Positions 50,215-58,803 of a stretch of DNA of 64,000 nt are shown one piece after another. The notes under the pieces are model-generated. The model made no database searches. It was not told the DNA's origin and saw only the letters and a list, made by a program, of their open reading frames with translations. This DNA comes from Paenibacillus gorillae (GTDB lineage: Bacteria > Bacillota > Bacilli > Paenibacillales > Paenibacillaceae), in NCBI RefSeq assembly GCF_000513275.1, contig NZ_CBVJ010000030.1:39737-103736 (forward strand). Reading direction: 5' to 3'. Every line of letters starts with the position of its first letter. Positions within the stretch are counted from its first letter, which is position 1. The position numbers were made by a program, and so were the translations under genes.

Positions 50215-51435
50215 CTATTTTTTCATCTCTTTTTCTTCCCAGATTAACGAATCGTTAATACGGCCTGTCCCGATAATCGTGAATTTCGTCGTAACATTTA
50301 CTTTAATATTGGAAAACTCTTCATCCCATCGGTCTGCGTATTTTTCGTTCCATACTTTATTGTTTTGCCGATGCACTTTACTTCCAAACCCGATAATGTC
50401 AGTTTTGAATTTTTTTTTAGATTTTTGAATCGTTAACCGTACCCGCTTTTCGACCTCATCTTCAAACAGTCGTTGAACCGTGTGTAAATTATTACTGCTA
50501 TTTGTACTTAATTTCGTCGTATTTTCAAATAAATCACCGGTCATTTCTAAATGAACTTGAAACTGTACCTGGTCATTTTCGATTTTGGATTTAATGGTTG
50601 CTTTCGATTTCATCAATTGAACACTTAATTTACCGAACAGCTTGTTTTCCTCAGGAATCATAACGGTAATGACAGAGTCTTTCATTTTATTGCGCAGCCA
50701 TAGTAACGTCTCCGCCTCTTGGGCATTCATCCATCCAACCAGACGATCCTTGCGATACACAGCAACACCAACTAGAGCCAAGGCAAGTTCATTATTTTTG
50801 TTTTTCTTTTCAGATGAAGACGGTTCTGTAGCCTTCTCGCCAGCGGGAATGATTTGAAGCTGGGACGTAATCGGTTCGATCCCTAACTCCAGCAGACGAA
50901 AGGCAAAGTCTCTGATCGTTGCGCTATCTATAACCCTTGCTTTTTGCTCTTCTCTAATTTCTTCTGCCGAAAATTTTTCAAAGTTAGGACCCACGTTTAA
51001 CAGATCATACGCTTTGCCTTTCGTAGTCAATAAATAACTATTTCCCCGAACATCCCGGTATCTGGAGAAAAATTCGATAATCGGCGTTATTCCCGAACGT
51101 GCCAGCTTTTCACCAATGATTACGATCCGATTATGCGAGAAAATAAGATTTCGCGGTATTTTTTTCTGAATTTTCCGGTATGCGTCCATAACCGAGTCCC
51201 CTTGTTCAGAGAAGATTAACGTCGTATCTTCGCTGGAATCCCCTTTCCCGGCCGTGCCTTTCGTCATTTTCGTCTTCATCACTTGTACACCTAACTGGAT
51301 TTTTTGATCATCCACGAGGTCCAGAGAAGCAGCTGTAACGATCGCAATATCATTTAATTCTATACGGCTCCAGCAGCCCGTAATCATGTACATGAATACA
51401 GAGAGACTAAGGAAAATGGTTAATTGTTTTCTCAT
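50215..51435 (-). CDS. Germinant receptor C subunit (Ger(x)C lipoprotein)
   Basis: About 406 residues. The lipoprotein signal is LTIFLSLSVFMYMITGC with lipobox ITGC, followed by WSRIELNDIAIVTAASLDLV, the hallmark start of Ger(x)C proteins. The three-domain body includes FSEQGDSVMDAYRKIQKKIP, NLIFSHNRIVIIGEKLARSG and the C-terminal GFGSKVHRQNNKVWNEKYAD. It anchors the receptor on the outer face of the spore inner membrane. Start ATG 51435 has AAAGGAAGG before it. The A gene ends six bases beyond the longer frame start. Confidence 0.92.
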   Translation of the reverse strand: MRKQLTIFLSLSVFMYMITGCWSRIELNDIAIVTAASLDLVDDQKIQLGVQVMKTKMTKGTAGKGDSSEDTTLIFSEQGDSVMDAYRKIQKKIPRNLIFSHNRIVIIGEKLARSGITPIIEFFSRYRDVRGNSYLLTTKGKAYDLLNVGPNFEKFSAEEIREEQKARVIDSATIRDFAFRLLELGIEPITSQLQIIPAGEKATEPSSSEKKNKNNELALALVGVAVYRKDRLVGWMNAQEAETLLWLRNKMKDSVITVMIPEENKLFGKLSVQLMKSKATIKSKIENDQVQFQVHLEMTGDLFENTTKLSTNSSNNLHTVQRLFEDEVEKRVRLTIQKSKKKFKTDIIGFGSKVHRQNNKVWNEKYADRWDEEFSNIKVNVTTKFTIIGTGRINDSLIWEEKEMKK

Positions 51436-51465
51436 CAAAACCTTCCTTTTCTGACGCAAACCACA

Positions 51466-53007
51466 TTATCTGTTTTGTCTCTGTCGAAGGCGCTTAAACG
51501 GATTATGGTATCGTTGAGATTTCAGTTCTTCTGCGTGTGACGACTGTTTTGGCCAGTTAGCACGAATAATGACATCTTTAAGCCCGCTAATACGCAGCGG
51601 AGCCATTGGCGTCAAATAAGGCACACCGAAGGAATGAAGACGCAGCATATGAATGAGCAGCAGCAACAGCATCATTAAGATGCCATAAAGCCCAAAGGTA
51701 GCAGCAGCAACCATCATCGGAAACCGAAGCAAGCGGAAAGCGAGTCCGAGCTGGAAGCTTGGGAAAATAAAGGAGGCAATCCCCGTCATCGAGACGACGA
51801 TGACAAGCGGCGATGACACAATTCCGGCTTCTACAGCAGCCTGGCCGATAACTAAACCGCCAACGATACTGACAGCTTGACCGACGGGACGCGGCAGGCG
51901 TACCCCTGCCTCCCTTAAGCTTTCGAACGCAATTTCCATTACAAGAGCTTCAATAAAAGCAGGAAATGGGACGGTTTCGCGAGAGGCCGCAATACTGATC
52001 AAGAGCATGGTGGGAATCATTTCCTGATGATAGGTCGTTAAAGCAATATATAGCGAAGGCAAGAGCAGTGAAAAAAGGACGGCAAAGAAACGCAGCATTC
52101 GAATCGCAGAAGCAATAAAATACCTTTGATAATAGTCTTCAGGGGACTGCAGCAGTTGGAAAAAAGTTCCGGGAACAATAATAACAAAAGGTGTATTATC
52201 GATAATAATTCCGACTTTGCCTTCTAATAAATTGCCCACTACCCGATCCGGCCGCTCGGTAATTAATACTTGCGGAAACAAAGAAAAGGAATTGTCCTCG
52301 ATTAACTCTTCGACATAGCCGCTTTCCAGAATGGCATCAATTTTGATTTTCCCGATTCTTTTCTTCACTTCATCTACTAATTTCTTGTCGACGATCCCAT
52401 CCAAGTAAGTAATGACGATTTGAGTATTGGAAAGCCTGCCTGCAATCATATCTTCCATCTTGAGCTGCGGTGTTTTGAGCCTTCTGCGAATCAGACTAAT
52501 ATTCGTGCTGATGGTTTCTTGGAAGCCTTCGCGTGGTCCGCGTATGACCGCTTCGGTTGCTGGTTCATCAACAGCTCGTTTATCCCAATGCTTTGCATTA
52601 ATGATCAATACCTGTTTCAACCCATCTATGAGGAAGGCGACATTGCCCGATAAAATATGCTCGACAACATCCGAGAACTCGTCGAACCAGCTCAGCTGCG
52701 AAGAAAATAGAAGTCTATTCTCAATTAAATGCTTCATACTATCGTCATTGAATCCGGAGCCGGAGTCCTGAAATAAACGTTCATCCGATTCGACCAAAGG
52801 CTTCATAATCTCGAAATCAATCGTCTGGATATTGACCAAGCCGCTTAGAAATACAAGCGCGCCTTTCCTGGCGCCGTGAATAACAAATTCACGAAATTTA
52901 ATATCGATACAGTTATCAAATATAGTTTTGAAGTGAGCCAGGTCCTCGCTTACATCGCTGCTTAGAATATAATCGTAATGATGTTCCAGCTGTATTTTTT
53001 GCACCAC
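51466..53007 (-). CDS. Germinant receptor A subunit (GerAA/GerKA family)
   Basis: A 513-residue protein. The N-terminal soluble domain (residues 1-290) has NTQIVITYLDGIVDKKLVDE and FPQVLITERPDRVVGNLLEG. Five membrane helices follow (FFAVLFSLLLPSLYIAL, and PVGQAVSIVGGLVIGQAAVE), then LTPMAPLRISGLKDVIIRA, the typical C terminus. The A subunit forms the receptor core with B and C and may act as an ion channel. GTG 53007 is the start, with AAAGGAATG upstream. It leads the operon in A-C-B order, like gerK. Confidence 0.93.
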   Translation of the reverse strand: MVQKIQLEHHYDYILSSDVSEDLAHFKTIFDNCIDIKFREFVIHGARKGALVFLSGLVNIQTIDFEIMKPLVESDERLFQDSGSGFNDDSMKHLIENRLLFSSQLSWFDEFSDVVEHILSGNVAFLIDGLKQVLIINAKHWDKRAVDEPATEAVIRGPREGFQETISTNISLIRRRLKTPQLKMEDMIAGRLSNTQIVITYLDGIVDKKLVDEVKKRIGKIKIDAILESGYVEELIEDNSFSLFPQVLITERPDRVVGNLLEGKVGIIIDNTPFVIIVPGTFFQLLQSPEDYYQRYFIASAIRMLRFFAVLFSLLLPSLYIALTTYHQEMIPTMLLISIAASRETVPFPAFIEALVMEIAFESLREAGVRLPRPVGQAVSIVGGLVIGQAAVEAGIVSSPLVIVVSMTGIASFIFPSFQLGLAFRLLRFPMMVAAATFGLYGILMMLLLLLIHMLRLHSFGVPYLTPMAPLRISGLKDVIIRANWPKQSSHAEELKSQRYHNPFKRLRQRQNR

Positions 53008-53084
53008 ACGGATTCATTCCTTTATTTGGGTAACTGTAGTTTCGAATAGTATGATCATTTTGTATTTGCACTATACGCCAAATA

Positions 53085-53114
53085 AGCGCCTGCCAGCTCG
53101 AAGCTGACAGGCGC
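53085..53114. terminator. Hairpin between the sugar operon and the ger operon
   Basis: AGCGCCTG...AGCT pairs with AGCT...CAGGCGCT around CGA. It lies 18 bases after the GATase-like stop (minus strand). The T run is weak. Confidence 0.6.
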
Positions 53115-53131
53115 TAGTAGTATGAAGACCT

Positions 53132-53863
53132 TTATTTCAAATATTTAATGAGGGTAGACCAGAATGCCGGGTAATGCTCCCAATTCATGAACTCCAGCGA
53201 CCCCCAGTGCGGAGAGCAATCACTTGCAAACGCTGCCGTCTTTCCTTGCCCATAGGTTCCGACTGTCAGAATGGCATCGCCGCCATGACTGAGCAATTCC
53301 TCTGCATCAGCCTTGGCCGACAGCTTGTTGTAACCTAGCAGCCTAGGCCATTCGCCCAAGTCATTTACCAATGGATGAGATTGAGATACTTCTGGTGAGA
53401 AACCGCTAGGCATCTCTACACGATCATCTTTATCCTCCATAACAACAGGCAGCACATCAGCCAAAACTGTGTTTCTATAATTCGCTTTTCCTTCGATGCC
53501 CATGAAGGTCAAGTAGCCGCCAACCATCAGCAGGCCGCCGCCTTCAGCGACATACTGCTTCATTAACTCAAGAGCATTCGGGATGATTTGCATTTGATAG
53601 AAGGTCGGATTTTGAAGCAGGAACGTATTAGCACCCACATCGCTCAGCACAATCGCATCGTAAGCCTTCAGCTCTTCCAGCGATTGCGGGAAGCGAACTT
53701 GCACTTCATGCGCAGGCATGTAGGTAACGTCAATTCCCTGCTCGCGCAGACAAGACAGTAAATACGTTGCTCCCTCCTCGTACTTCGTCGAAGTAAAGCT
53801 GTCATAGCCTTTCGTATGAATCATATGCACAACCCAGGACTCTCCAATAAACAAAATTTTCAT
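53132..53863 (-). CDS. GATase1-like (glutamine amidotransferase-fold) protein
   Basis: A 243-residue protein starting MKILFIGESWVVHMIHTKGY. YDAIVLSDVGANTFLL and EGGGLLMVGGYLTFMGIEGK form the flavodoxin-like core of the GATase1 superfamily, with GKTAAFASDCSPHWGSLEFM at the end. The nucleophile elbow position (LMVGGYLTF) has Gly instead of Cys, so ordinary amidase chemistry is unlikely. It is a conserved carbohydrate-operon protein of unknown activity. ATG 53863 follows GGAGGTG eight bases upstream. It is last in the sugar operon. Confidence 0.78.
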   Translation of the reverse strand: MKILFIGESWVVHMIHTKGYDSFTSTKYEEGATYLLSCLREQGIDVTYMPAHEVQVRFPQSLEELKAYDAIVLSDVGANTFLLQNPTFYQMQIIPNALELMKQYVAEGGGLLMVGGYLTFMGIEGKANYRNTVLADVLPVVMEDKDDRVEMPSGFSPEVSQSHPLVNDLGEWPRLLGYNKLSAKADAEELLSHGGDAILTVGTYGQGKTAAFASDCSPHWGSLEFMNWEHYPAFWSTLIKYLK

Positions 53864-53923
53864 CGGTTTGGCACCTCCGTGTTTTATATATCCAAGGCCG
53901 TAAACGGCCAGTTCTTTCAAACT

Positions 53924-55234
53924 TTAAGCTTCCTCTACTTCACACCAGTCCACGATCGTTTTGGCAATCATTTTAACAGCTTGAATAACTTCGTCTAAAG
54001 GAATAAATTCATCACTATGATGAGCAAGGCTTGGATCGCCAGGACCAAAGTTGATCGTCGGAATACCTACATTTACAGGCCAGCCCATATCGGTATGGAA
54101 GCCGAGGCCCTCAATTTTGCCTTCTTCGCCAATTCCCTTTAACGACTCCACGCAAGTCTGTACGAATGGATGCGATACAGGTGTCTCTGCGCAATCGGCA
54201 TCTACGAGCCATTCGATTTCCGGCATATGCTCGCTAAGCCAAGGGTCAGCTTCCGCTGCTTGGCGCAGGAAATCTGTTAATTCCTTCTTCACATTGCCGC
54301 CTACAAGCTTCTCATCACGTTCGGAAGGCAAGTATTGTGCATTAAACACAATTTCAGCCTCATTGGCAAATGAAGTCGGGTATTCCCCGGCATTCAATTG
54401 CGCTACATGCACCTGACAAGGGATCGCAAGATAAGGATGTGTTTTGTTAGCCGCCCATTCTTCATTCAAGCGATCCAGCTTCTCCAAAATATATCTTGCT
54501 TTTTTAATCGCATCGACCGCACCGCCATCCTTCCAATCTGCTTGCGGCATTTCGATATGTCCGCTGCGGCCTTGGATCTTGATTTTCCCCCACAAGATCC
54601 CTCTGCAAAGCGGAGCGATTGTCAGCGAGGTCGGTTCGGTTAAAATGCAGCCATCCGCCCGGTAGCCATGATGGATGAAATCTAGCGCTCCCATGCCTCC
54701 GGCTTCTTCATCGACGACCGTGCCGACGACAACAGGCCCTTTGAGCTTGAAGCCGCTGCGAAGAATCGCTTCGACGGCCATGATCATCGCAGCGACGCCG
54801 CCCTTCATATCGACCGTGCCGCGGCCGTACATTTTACCGTCAACGATTTTTCCCTCGAATGGGTCCATCGTCCATTTCGAGCCGGCCATAACAACATCGA
54901 TATGACCGAATAGCAGCAAGGACTTTCCTGCCGTATCTTTGCCGAACGTCGCTGCCAGATTGGGTCTGCCTGTAAAGTCTCTTCCCGGATAATAGCCAGC
55001 CATGCCCTCATACTGCTTCAGCTCATCTGCAACAGGCTCCCAAAGCTCAATGTCCGCGCCTAAGCCTTGCAGTTTACTGGCAATAAACTCTTGGACCTCC
55101 TTTTCTTTGGATGGCGCCGGCTCGTCAAAGAACCAGGGATTAATGCTTGGAATTTGAATGAGCTGCTGTAAAAAATGAATAATTTCATCTTGATGATTGT
55201 CGATCCATTCCATGACTTGCTTCTCTTGGTTCAT
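53924..55234 (-). CDS. M20-family amidohydrolase/deacylase (ArgE/DapE-like)
   Basis: A 436-residue zinc peptidase-like protein. LLLFGHIDVVMAG (about residues 104-116, first metal His-Asp), GRGTVDMKGGVAAMI (about 133-147), VVDEEAGGMGALDFI (catalytic Glu pair near 173), TEPTSL and the C-terminal HHSDEFIPLDEV give the complete di-zinc set. The family hydrolyses N-acyl amino acids, N-succinyl amino acids or carbamoyl-amides. AAAGGAGCAACAGCG precedes ATG 55234. In this sugar operon it may remove an acyl or amino-acid group from the imported compound (inferred). Confidence 0.87.
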   Translation of the reverse strand: MNQEKQVMEWIDNHQDEIIHFLQQLIQIPSINPWFFDEPAPSKEKEVQEFIASKLQGLGADIELWEPVADELKQYEGMAGYYPGRDFTGRPNLAATFGKDTAGKSLLLFGHIDVVMAGSKWTMDPFEGKIVDGKMYGRGTVDMKGGVAAMIMAVEAILRSGFKLKGPVVVGTVVDEEAGGMGALDFIHHGYRADGCILTEPTSLTIAPLCRGILWGKIKIQGRSGHIEMPQADWKDGGAVDAIKKARYILEKLDRLNEEWAANKTHPYLAIPCQVHVAQLNAGEYPTSFANEAEIVFNAQYLPSERDEKLVGGNVKKELTDFLRQAAEADPWLSEHMPEIEWLVDADCAETPVSHPFVQTCVESLKGIGEEGKIEGLGFHTDMGWPVNVGIPTINFGPGDPSLAHHSDEFIPLDEVIQAVKMIAKTIVDWCEVEEA

Positions 55235-55256
55235 CGCTGTTGCTCCTTTTTAAGCG

Positions 55257-55317
55257 GCATGCTCCTGATTCCGAATAAATAAATGATAGCTGTGGTCTAC
55301 AAGGATCAGGAGCGTGC
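55257..55317. repeat. Inverted repeat inside the sugar operon
   Basis: GCATGCTCCTGAT / ATCAGGAGCGTGC arms, one mismatch, with a 35-base loop, between the cupin and M20 genes. No T run on either side, so it may be an mRNA processing or stability element. Confidence 0.5.
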
Positions 55318-55325
55318 CTGCTCGT

Positions 55326-55835
55326 TTATTCGAATCGAATGGTATGACCGTCTGTGAAATCTACCCATGGATTAATCATTTCATCGCCAAATTTATCCTT
55401 CTTCTTCTCAATGCCGAACAAATAGCGGGCATCTTCCGATGCGGGATAAGCCGGGCTATGCCAGACGCCGCGATTGATTACGATAGCTTGTCCAGGCTTG
55501 ATTCTGAAACACTTGACGGTGGCAGTGTCTGGACTTTCATCCGGATCCTCAATATCTATGCACTTCGCTACCGGCTGTACGAGCTCGCGGTCAAAGGTAA
55601 GAAGCAGCTCCTCGCGGCTGACATGCCGCTCCATCGCCGTTACAACGAATTCCCGCCGCTTTGTGACAACCAGACCAAAACCAATTGGCTCCGATACGTC
55701 CAGCATTTGAATATAGCTCCAGCAATCCCACCCGTCTCCGGATTTGGAGGGGTCAATTGCCGGCAGGTCAATCACTTTGCCATAGGGCGCAAAGGCTTGC
55801 TCCGTTAAATCTTCGATTTGCACGATATGCTCCAT
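55326..55835 (-). CDS. Ureidoglycolate lyase-like (AllA) cupin protein
   Basis: A 169-residue cupin. LTEQAFAPYGKVIDLPAI (about residues 8-25) and KPGQAIVINRGVWHSPAYPA (about 123-142) are the two family signatures, the latter with the conserved GVWHxP. In allantoin catabolism AllA releases urea from ureidoglycolate; close relatives of unknown activity sit in sugar-acid operons. FVVTAMERHVSREELLLTFD is like the AllA middle region. GGAGG lies eight bases before ATG 55835. No other allantoin gene is present, so another ureido or sugar-acid substrate is likely. Confidence 0.75.
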   Translation of the reverse strand: MEHIVQIEDLTEQAFAPYGKVIDLPAIDPSKSGDGWDCWSYIQMLDVSEPIGFGLVVTKRREFVVTAMERHVSREELLLTFDRELVQPVAKCIDIEDPDESPDTATVKCFRIKPGQAIVINRGVWHSPAYPASEDARYLFGIEKKKDKFGDEMINPWVDFTDGHTIRFE

Positions 55836-55862
55836 TCAAGCTGCCTCCTGTTATAGGGAAGA

Positions 55863-56900
55863 TTAGAAATCAAAGCTGTCTACATTTTCTTTGGTCACTT
55901 GAAGCGTACCGATAAATACATTTTGACCATCGACCTTAATCGTTCCTACGTTCGGAATTTCCATGCCGTCTGTAATTTCTTTGCCTTGAGCCAATTGATC
56001 CAGAATATAGACGGTCACATAAGCCAGCTTGCCCGGGTCCCAAATAATATCTGTTGTGATCGTACCGTTCTTAATATAATTTTTCACGACGCTTGGAACG
56101 GCGATGCCGGTAATTGCGATTTGGTTTTTCTTCAACGTACCGGCTTTAACAGCTTGCTCTACCACTTCTGCTGCTGCTGGCGGTTCGCCGCCTGCAAATC
56201 CGACAATACCTTTTAACTCAGGGTAAGTCTGAATCAGGTTTTGCGCATTGGCATACGCCTTTTGCTGATCATCATCGCTGGCTACAGTCGTGACTACTTC
56301 GATATCTGGATAATTGGCTGCAAAATAAGCTTTTGCCGCATCGGATTTGGCAATTTGGTTCTGAGAGCCGAGACCTGCAACCATGAATGCAACCTGGCCT
56401 TTGCCGCCGATTTCTTCGCCGATGGTTTTAGCAAGCAATTCTCCGACCTCTAGGTCTGTAGCTGGCGCTACATAATATTGACGATCAGTTTCTGGCGCGT
56501 CGCTATCCCAGGTCACAATGTTGACGCCTTGTCCTGCCGCTTTTTTGAACACAGGGCCAACTGCTTTGGCATCGTTAGGCGATACGCCGATTCCGTTCAC
56601 TTTACGCGTCAGCATATCTTGAATCATATTGATTTGTTTGGAAGAATCCGCCTCTGTCGGTGCGTTGAACAACACTTTGACCTTCAAATCAGCTTCCGCC
56701 TTCTTGGCACCCTTTTCGGCGGCTGCCCAATAGGCAGGACCAATTGACTTCGGATTCATAAAGTAGGTTCTTGTGCCCGAAGCGGAATTCCCCTGATTCG
56801 TACCATTTCCAGTATTCGTTGGTTTGTTGTTCGTAGTTCCGCAAGCTGCCAAAGTCAAAGCCAATACACCCGTCATTACTGCCAATGTCATTTTTCTCAT
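55863..56900 (-). CDS. Sugar ABC transporter substrate-binding lipoprotein (LsrB/RhaS-like)
   Basis: About 345 residues. Signal peptide MTLAVMTGVLALTLAAC with lipobox LAAC, then an Asn/Thr/Gly linker. The type I periplasmic fold has FMNPKSIGPAYWAAAEKGAK, VLFNAPTEADSSKQINMIQD, VNIVTWDSDAPETDRQYYVA and the C-terminal VTKENVDSFDF. TWDSD and the xKENxxxxDF ending are like the autoinducer-2 receptor LsrB and the rhamnose receptor RhaS. ATG 56900 is used because CGGAG lies ten bases upstream, while the GTG at 56909 is too close to it. It captures the sugar outside the cell for the two permeases and ATPase. Confidence 0.86.
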   Translation of the reverse strand: MRKMTLAVMTGVLALTLAACGTTNNKPTNTGNGTNQGNSASGTRTYFMNPKSIGPAYWAAAEKGAKKAEADLKVKVLFNAPTEADSSKQINMIQDMLTRKVNGIGVSPNDAKAVGPVFKKAAGQGVNIVTWDSDAPETDRQYYVAPATDLEVGELLAKTIGEEIGGKGQVAFMVAGLGSQNQIAKSDAAKAYFAANYPDIEVVTTVASDDDQQKAYANAQNLIQTYPELKGIVGFAGGEPPAAAEVVEQAVKAGTLKKNQIAITGIAVPSVVKNYIKNGTITTDIIWDPGKLAYVTVYILDQLAQGKEITDGMEIPNVGTIKVDGQNVFIGTLQVTKENVDSFDF

Positions 56901-56905
56901 AGGTC

Positions 56906-57844
56906 TCACACTCCGTTGAATTTTTTGTTTCCTACAGCAAGCAGAAGCAGCGCCCCTAATATAACTGCCTGATAAAGCACGGATACGCCTAACAAATTCA
57001 ATCCATTACGCAAGAACACGATGATGAGCAACCCGACAAATGTGCCTGAAAGACTCCCCCTCCCTCCAAAAATATGTGTGCCCCCTATTAAAGTAGCTGT
57101 TATTACATCCAGCTCTATATTGGTACCTGATGTCGCTTCCGCGCTTGCTAGACGTGACACCAGGAATACACCCGCTAAGGCTGAGAACAATCCGCTGAGC
57201 ATGAAGAGCAGGAATCGGATACGTACAACCGAAATGCCCGAATAGCGGACGACCTCTTCATTATTGCCAATCCCGTACACATACGTGCTGAATCTTGTTT
57301 TCTTCATAACGAAGCTCGCAATAAGGAACATAACAACCAGGAAGATCGCATTAACCGGTATGCCTCCTATATACTGTTGGCCCATGAAATAGAAGGCGTC
57401 CGGAAAGCCGCTGACCGGTCTGCCCTGATTAATGACGTAGACAAGACCCCGCAGCATGACCAGCATCCCGATGGTGACGACAATCGCTTGCATCCGGTGC
57501 CTCGCAATGAGATAGCCGTTAACTGCCCCGCATAGCAAGCCTGCCAGCAGTCCGATGATCATACTGAACCAGACGTTCATGCCTCGCTCGAATGCAACGC
57601 CCATACATACAGCGGAGAAAGCCAGGATGGAGCCGACCGAAAGATCCATCGCGCCGGATATGATGATCATCGTCATGGGGATTGCGATCAGTCCTACTTC
57701 AACCATCTGGTTCAGCACATTCATGAAGTTGGTGACGGATAGGAAGTAAGGAGACAAGAAGCTGAACAGGACGAGAATGACGAACAGCAGAATGAGCTGA
57801 ACGAGCAGCTTATTCATCCGGAGCGAGCTAGTCCATGTACTCAT
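56906..57844 (-). CDS. Sugar ABC transporter permease 2 (RbsC family)
   Basis: A 312-residue membrane protein of the ribose/rhamnose/AI-2 permease family: FLSPYFLSVTNFMNVLNQMV, MIIISGAMDLSVGSILAFSA, RGLVYVINQGRPVSGFPDAF and the signature GGTHIFGGRGSLSGTFVGLL. Its start overlaps the stop of permease 1 (ATGA), and its own stop lies just before the binding-protein start. It forms the channel with permease 1. Confidence 0.92.
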   Translation of the reverse strand: MSTWTSSLRMNKLLVQLILLFVILVLFSFLSPYFLSVTNFMNVLNQMVEVGLIAIPMTMIIISGAMDLSVGSILAFSAVCMGVAFERGMNVWFSMIIGLLAGLLCGAVNGYLIARHRMQAIVVTIGMLVMLRGLVYVINQGRPVSGFPDAFYFMGQQYIGGIPVNAIFLVVMFLIASFVMKKTRFSTYVYGIGNNEEVVRYSGISVVRIRFLLFMLSGLFSALAGVFLVSRLASAEATSGTNIELDVITATLIGGTHIFGGRGSLSGTFVGLLIIVFLRNGLNLLGVSVLYQAVILGALLLLAVGNKKFNGV

Positions 57845-58803
57845 ACCAAATCCTCCTCTTTGCCTTTGTTCTGTCGAATACGCTGAAGTGTATTAATAAC
57901 AATTGCCAGAATAATCAGAAAACCAGTGGCGGCATCTACCCAGAACGGAGAGACCTTGGAAATAATCAGTCCGTTTTTAATGATGCCCATGAACAGTACG
58001 CCTAGCATCGTTCCGGCTATCGTACCGACGCCGCCAAATATGCTTCCCCCGCCGATCAGAACGGCTGCCATGACTTCAAAGGCTAAGCTGTTGCCAGCTG
58101 TTGAGGCCTGTACGCTGCCTACCTTCGCTGCGAAAATCACCGAGGCGATCCCGACCAGCAGACCAGTTAATACATAGACCATAAACTTGGACTTGGCTAC
58201 ACTAATTCCCGCCAGCTTGGCTGCGGAATTGTTCCCGCCGATCGCATAGATTCTTCGGCCAGGCCGAGAGAATTTCAACAGATAGGTAAAGATTGCGATG
58301 AGAATGATGGCGATTAGCAGCGGAAACGATAGTCCGAGCAGATGACCTTGTCCGAAGAAACGAAAATCTGCCGGAAAGTTCGTCATCCAGGTGCCACCGC
58401 TGATCCCTACCGCAATGCCTCTGAAAATGTACATTGTGGCCAAGGTTACAATGATATCCGGAATCTTCCTCACCGCGATGAAATAGCCGTTGACCATTCC
58501 GCATAGTACTCCAATCACTATCCCCATAGCAGCAGCAATCCAGGGGTGGATGCCGTGGCTGAGAAATAGCCCAACTGATGTTGCGGTTACAGCGAGAACA
58601 GAGCCGACGGATAGATCCATGCCGCCAAGGAGGATGACCATCGTCATTCCGATTGCCACGATAAACATGGAGATGTTCTGATCCAGAATGAGCTTAATAT
58701 TATCAAATTGCAGGAAATCGGGAGAAATGAACGCAAACAGCAGGGTAACAATAATGGTGAACAGAATAATAGGCGCTTCATGCACATTTAACAGGCGTTT
58801 CAT
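57841..58803 (-). CDS. Sugar ABC transporter permease 1 (RbsC family)
   Basis: A 320-residue membrane protein: FAFISPDFLQFDNIKLILDQ, MVILLGGMDLSVGSVLAVTA, YAIGGNNSAAKLAGISVAKS and GGGSIFGGVGTIAGTMLGVL are family signatures. It differs clearly from permease 2, so the transporter is a heterodimer like LsrC/LsrD, RhaP/RhaQ or YtfT/YjfF, not the RbsC homodimer. Its start overlaps the ATPase stop (ATGA). Confidence 0.92.
   Translation of the reverse strand: MKRLLNVHEAPIILFTIIVTLLFAFISPDFLQFDNIKLILDQNISMFIVAIGMTMVILLGGMDLSVGSVLAVTATSVGLFLSHGIHPWIAAAMGIVIGVLCGMVNGYFIAVRKIPDIIVTLATMYIFRGIAVGISGGTWMTNFPADFRFFGQGHLLGLSFPLLIAIILIAIFTYLLKFSRPGRRIYAIGGNNSAAKLAGISVAKSKFMVYVLTGLLVGIASVIFAAKVGSVQASTAGNSLAFEVMAAVLIGGGSIFGGVGTIAGTMLGVLFMGIIKNGLIISKVSPFWVDAATGFLIILAIVINTLQRIRQNKGKEEDLV

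Noticed and set aside
54051..54416. Plus-strand frames opposite the M20 gene
   Set aside because: The minus-strand frame carries the full zinc-site set; the plus-strand frames have no start signals or domains.
55863..56900. Calling the operon a true AI-2 (lsr) system
   Set aside because: The binding protein is LsrB-like, but RhaS is equally similar by eye and none of lsrF, lsrG, lsrK or lsrR is present.
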